Assembly: GCA_964405775.1 (NCBI GenBank)
Contig: CAYOPG010000043.1
Location: forward strand, 1-19,120
Direction: 5' to 3'
Origin: JAAZFF01 sp964405775
Lineage (GTDB): Bacteria; Verrucomicrobiota; Kiritimatiellia; RFP12; UBA3636
DNA length: 19,120 nucleotides
Each line of letters begins with the position of its first letter. Position 1 is the stretch's first letter. Made by a program: the position numbers and the translations under genes. Below are positions 16,115-19,120 of the stretch, one piece after another. Under the pieces are notes generated by a model. It was not told where the DNA came from and ran no database searches. It was given only the letters and a program-made list of their open reading frames with translations.

Positions 16115-16143
16115 ATTTTACTTGCCGAGAGCCAAAAAGACAA
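16115..16143 (-). promoter_or_regulatory. Candidate promoter of the hexokinase operon
   Basis: Reading the minus strand, TTGTCT (16138-16143) and TAAAAT (16115-16120) are separated by 17 bases; they match the sigma70 consensus at four and five of six positions. Transcription would start near 16107, giving a leader of about 40 nt before the ATG at 16066. This is a sequence match only. Confidence 0.5.
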
Positions 16144-16175
16144 TACATTTCATCTGGCATTATTTTGCCGAGGTG

Positions 16176-16184
16176 TGCTAATAT
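16176..16184 (+). promoter_or_regulatory. Candidate extended -10 promoter of the metallophosphoesterase-mnmE pair
   Basis: TGCTAATAT contains an extended -10 (TG-N-TAATAT, hexamer at 16179-16184). There is only a poor -35 about 17-19 bases upstream, as is usual for extended -10 promoters. The transcript would carry a leader of about 90 nt to the ATG at 16280. It is divergent from the hexokinase promoter, and the two lie about 35 bases apart. Confidence 0.4.
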
Positions 16185-16279
16185 GACGGTGGAAAGACAG
16201 GATGCCGTCGGTAGGGTGAGGTTTGTTGCCCGCGGGCAGAGAGCCACGAAGGTGAAGATCACAAATTACAGAGGTTACA

Positions 16280-17809
16280 ATGCGCTACGCAATAGTATCG
16301 GACATTCATGCTAATCTTCCTGCATGGAAGACGGTTCTGGCGGATATTTCGCTTCGGAACGCCGACCGCATCATCTGCTTGGGCGACACCGTAGGTTATG
16401 GCCCCGAGCCTGCCGAAACCCTTAAATCGGTTTATGAACACGTCCATCTCATGATTCTCGGAAACCATGACGCTGTCGTAGGCAAACGCATGGACGCAAG
16501 CGGATTTACCAATCAGGCGCAGCACATGATCAAGTGGACCTCCGAGAAGCTCGGCGCCAAGGCTCGCGCGCTTTTCGCCACCTTGCCTCTCGTGATAACA
16601 GGCAAGAATTTCCGCTGCGCGCACGGAGGCTTCAAAGATCCCGCAGTTTTCGATTATGTCGAAACTCAGGAAGAGGCGCTGGAATCCTTCAACGCCACGA
16701 AAGAGCAAGTGCTGTTTTGCGGCCACAGCCACAACCCCGGGCTTTTCGTCATGGGCAAGAGCGGAGTGGCACACTGGCTCGAACCGCAGGATTTTGAAGT
16801 TGAGGAGGGAAAGAGGTACATTGTCAACGTCGGCTCAGTTGGCTCGCCACGAGACGGCAACCCTCGCGCCTCCTACGTTATCTTCGACGACGAAGCCGGA
16901 ACAGTCCAGTTCTTCCGCGCTACGTTCGACTTCGCCGCCTTCGGTGCCGCTGTCGCCAAAGCCGGACTCAAAATGGATGACGTGCCCATGCTGCGCAGCC
17001 GTCCAGCCAAAGGCGCGGAAGCGGTGCGAGTCGCCCCCGATTTCTCGCCAGACGCCAGCCAGAGGGTAACTGGAGACGTTGTTGAGAATGACGTCACAAT
17101 GTTGATAAAAAAGAGTACGGCGAAATGGCGGCTAATAGCATACGCCGCACTTGGTGTGGGCGTCATAGCCGCCGCCGCCGCCGCGATACTTTATTTCACT
17201 CGCCCTGAACCCGGCAAAAAACCCGCCGCATTCCCCGAATTTCGCCCTTCGCCCATCGGCGTAACAAGGGTTCAGGCCGACGGCACTATATTGCCGCCGA
17301 TAGCCGCCACAGACTTCGGAACGTTCGATGCAAAACCTTACCGTGTTGTCCTTGAAGATTCCGAAAGGCAGAAGGTGGCTCCCGAGGCCATACAAGGCGG
17401 AAGCGGCTCCTGTATTGTCTTCACCAGCGAAAGCGCTTCCTCCGAAATCCGCCTGGAAGCACCAGACATCAACTGCTATGCGGGAGACCGCTTGGAGGTT
17501 GTCGCCAAGGCGTTTTTCGCGCCTGACTTCAAAGGCTCGCTAGCGGTCAGCGTGTGGGTCGTCAAGGAGACGCCCGAGGGAGACCGCATCCAGGAAACGC
17601 TTCTCAAGACCATGAATTTCAACGACCAGACCGGCCTAAAAGACGAAAACCTCCCCTTCGCACTCCGCAACCTGCCAAATTCCGAAGGATGGAGAATAGC
17701 GCGCGGAACGACCGACGCCATTTCGGGTGGTGGGTACGTACGGGTGGTCGTTGCAGGCAAGTTCAAAGGAACGGTCAAAATAGGCGGTGTATCTGCAAAA
17801 CGCAGGTAA
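16280..17809 (+). CDS. Membrane-anchored calcineurin-like metallophosphoesterase with outer C-terminal domain
   Basis: Predicted metal-dependent phosphoesterase of the YfcE/MJ0936-like subgroup. Residues 1-235 form the catalytic domain with the full ligand set: D8 and H10 (SDIH), D36 (LGDTVGYGP), N62 and H63 (GNHD), H115 (AHGG), H149 and H151 (GHSH), then the NVGSVGSPR motif. A charged linker leads to one membrane helix at about 285-306, rich in Ala, preceded by KKSTAKWR. The positive-inside rule then puts the catalytic domain in the cytoplasm and residues 307-509 outside. That outer domain is strand-rich and I do not recognise it; it could be a jelly-roll type fold. AGAGG (16270-16274) supports the ATG. 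Substrate is unknown. It is followed after 7 bases by mnmE, probably in the same operon. Confidence 0.85.
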   Translation: MRYAIVSDIHANLPAWKTVLADISLRNADRIICLGDTVGYGPEPAETLKSVYEHVHLMILGNHDAVVGKRMDASGFTNQAQHMIKWTSEKLGAKARALFATLPLVITGKNFRCAHGGFKDPAVFDYVETQEEALESFNATKEQVLFCGHSHNPGLFVMGKSGVAHWLEPQDFEVEEGKRYIVNVGSVGSPRDGNPRASYVIFDDEAGTVQFFRATFDFAAFGAAVAKAGLKMDDVPMLRSRPAKGAEAVRVAPDFSPDASQRVTGDVVENDVTMLIKKSTAKWRLIAYAALGVGVIAAAAAAILYFTRPEPGKKPAAFPEFRPSPIGVTRVQADGTILPPIAATDFGTFDAKPYRVVLEDSERQKVAPEAIQGGSGSCIVFTSESASSEIRLEAPDINCYAGDRLEVVAKAFFAPDFKGSLAVSVWVVKETPEGDRIQETLLKTMNFNDQTGLKDENLPFALRNLPNSEGWRIARGTTDAISGGGYVRVVVAGKFKGTVKIGGVSAKRR

Positions 17810-17816
17810 TCCATAA

Positions 17817-19120
17817 ATGACTTCAAGGCTCGATGACTCGACGATTGCCGCTCTCAGCACGGCGCCAGGCCCGGCGGGCATAGCGGTCGTACGCCTCTCT
17901 GGCAGAAACGCCTTTACAATTGCAGATGCCCTGTGCGGCGATTCAAACTCGCCTCCATCCACGATGGATGCTGGCACTTTTCGTTTGTTTCACCTGCGCG
18001 ACCCCGACGACGGCTCGCCGATCGATGACGCCATAGTCCTGGCCTTCCGCGCCCCCCATAGCTATACGGGAGAAGATGTTGTGGAATTCCAGACGCACGG
18101 GGGGCGAATTTCAGCGATGCGCGTACTTAAAGCGCTCGTGCAATGCGGCGCCAACCCCGCCGGCCCCGGCGATTTCTCAAAGCGCGCCTTCCTAAACGGC
18201 CGCATAGACCTCAGCAGGGCAGAAGCAGTCTTGGACATAATCGGCGCACAGTCTGAACGCGCAGGACGAGCTGCGGCAGAACAACTAGGAGGCGCTCTGG
18301 GGCGCCGAGTAGACTCATGCTACGACGAACTTATGGCGCTTTGCGCCGACGTTGAGGCCTCGCTGGATTTTGATGACGATGAATCTGCCGACATTCTCGA
18401 GCCCGCCAACGTGCCGGATCGCATATCCACCGTACGCTCTAACATAAAAGCGCTAGCATCCACCTGGCGAGAAGGCATCCTGCTACGCGAAGGTGCGCTT
18501 GTCGTGCTTAGCGGCATACCCAACTCCGGCAAATCAACGATCTTCAACACAATGCTGGGCTCCCTGCGCTCGATAGTGACCGACATCCCCGGCACGACGC
18601 GGGATTCCATCGAGGAAGGCATGCTGCTAGAGGGGATACCGCTGCGCATGACAGACACAGCAGGTTTGCGGGAGGCAAAATCCGACGTCGCCGAACGCAT
18701 GGGAGTCGACCGGTCGCTGAAACTCATCGCCAGTGCCGACCTGAACCTGCGCGTCATAGACATGTCCGCCGACATAGAACCCCAGCTAACATGGCTGAAA
18801 TCCGGAGACGCAGACCCCGACAAAACAATAGTTGTCTTGAATAAAACCGACATCGCGCCTCGTGGCAGAGTGGAGACTCTGCCACACGAAATCGCCGAAT
18901 GTGGCTTCGATGCCGTGTCGATGTCCGCACTAGAGGGCACAGGGATCGGAGAACTCAAGGCGGTGATGGTCGAAAAAATCTGCGGTGCGCTTCCTGATGA
19001 GGACAGTCAGGGCGTGGCAGTGTCCGCACGCCACCACGCGCTTCTGAACGAGGCCTCCGCTGCGCTTGACGAAGCGCTCGCGCTTTACGCCAGAGGGGCG
19101 GAGAGCGCGGCAGTGTTCTG
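17817..19120 (+). CDS. mnmE: tRNA uridine-5-carboxymethylaminomethyl modification GTPase MnmE, 3' end cut by the window
   Basis: With MnmG it installs the carboxymethylaminomethyl group at U34 of certain tRNAs. About 434 residues are visible of an expected 450-460, so only the last few codons, including the catalytic Cys motif, lie outside. The N-terminal folate-binding domain begins DDSTIAALSTAPGPAGIAVVRLSG and includes PHSYTGEDVVEFQTHGG. The helical domain is interrupted by the G domain: P-loop GIPNSGKST (233-241), IVTDIPGTTRD, DTAG (280-283) and NKTD (342-345). All four G motifs are intact. The frame is open to the window edge. No strong Shine-Dalgarno precedes the ATG, which lies 7 bases after the metallophosphoesterase stop, so coupling is likely. 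Confidence 0.95.
   Translation, partial: MTSRLDDSTIAALSTAPGPAGIAVVRLSGRNAFTIADALCGDSNSPPSTMDAGTFRLFHLRDPDDGSPIDDAIVLAFRAPHSYTGEDVVEFQTHGGRISAMRVLKALVQCGANPAGPGDFSKRAFLNGRIDLSRAEAVLDIIGAQSERAGRAAAEQLGGALGRRVDSCYDELMALCADVEASLDFDDDESADILEPANVPDRISTVRSNIKALASTWREGILLREGALVVLSGIPNSGKSTIFNTMLGSLRSIVTDIPGTTRDSIEEGMLLEGIPLRMTDTAGLREAKSDVAERMGVDRSLKLIASADLNLRVIDMSADIEPQLTWLKSGDADPDKTIVVLNKTDIAPRGRVETLPHEIAECGFDAVSMSALEGTGIGELKAVMVEKICGALPDEDSQGVAVSARHHALLNEASAALDEALALYARGAESAAVF
18862..18885 (+). repeat. Perfect 10-bp inverted repeat with 4-base loop inside mnmE
   Basis: GTGGCAGAGT (18862-18871) and ACTCTGCCAC (18876-18885) are exact reverse complements around a GGAG loop. It lies in the G domain coding region just after NKTD. 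There is no U-run after it and the reading frame is intact, so it is not a terminator. It may be chance or a structured mRNA element. Confidence 0.7.

Noticed and set aside
16183..16314. A 43-codon ORF overlapping the start of the metallophosphoesterase gene, preceded by GAGG at a plausible distance
   Set aside because: It overlaps the candidate -10 element and the downstream gene in another frame, has no recognisable motif, and its composition looks like chance; leaderless translation is possible but unsupported.
17168..17185. GCC trinucleotide run in the metallophosphoesterase gene
   Set aside because: It encodes an Ala-rich membrane helix and keeps the frame; it is not evidence of phase variation because a unit of three does not shift the frame.
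18320..18958. Long antisense open frame inside mnmE
   Set aside because: It is Ser/Arg-rich, opposite a clear MnmE G domain, with no recognisable domain; it is a shadow of the real gene.

Overview
The window looks like a chromosomal segment of a Gram-negative bacterium of the PVC superphylum, probably Verrucomicrobiota, Kiritimatiellota or Lentisphaerota. This placement is an inference. It rests on a run of prepilin-like proteins resembling the Verru_Chthon cassette families (A, B, C and D types, recalled from memory), a eukaryote-type hexokinase, and a GHMP kinase resembling plant glucuronokinase, a combination I associate with that group. Coding density is high, and I see no tRNA, rRNA, insertion sequence, prophage or CRISPR array.

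Layout. (1) 73-2841, plus strand: a near-consensus sigma70-type promoter drives alr-dapF-rsmE, which are nearly contiguous. Alr makes D-alanine and DapF makes meso-diaminopimelate, so the cell should build DAP-type peptidoglycan; RsmE is a 16S rRNA methyltransferase. (2) 3011-12459, plus strand: a secretion/pilus locus. A GspF/PilC inner-membrane platform protein is followed by seven prepilin-like genes in tandem, each with a prepilin-peptidase site, and then by a 1037-residue protein with a GspK/PilX-like N-terminus. No assembly ATPase, secretin or prepilin peptidase is present, so these must be encoded elsewhere. (3) 12490-13758, plus strand: tyrosyl-tRNA synthetase with an altered HIGH motif, 30 nt after the pilin locus. 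(4) 13751-16066, minus strand: a hexokinase followed by a glucuronokinase-like GHMP kinase, convergent with and overlapping tyrS by 8 nt. (5) 16280 to the end, plus strand: a membrane-anchored metallophosphoesterase divergent from the hexokinase, then mnmE, which runs off the right edge.

How the genes work together. The pilin locus could build a short pseudopilus-like fibre: GspF recruits the major subunits, and the I/J/K-like minor subunits form a tip. The two kinases may feed phosphorylated glucose and glucuronate into sugar-nucleotide synthesis. The other genes are housekeeping: cell wall, rRNA and tRNA modification, and tRNA charging.

The points most worth a second look are the enlarged pseudopilin set, the glucuronokinase-like enzyme beside a hexokinase lacking a conserved glucose-binding Glu, the metallophosphoesterase fused through a membrane helix to an unrecognised outer domain, and the TyrRS whose signature histidines are replaced by Gln and Asn.
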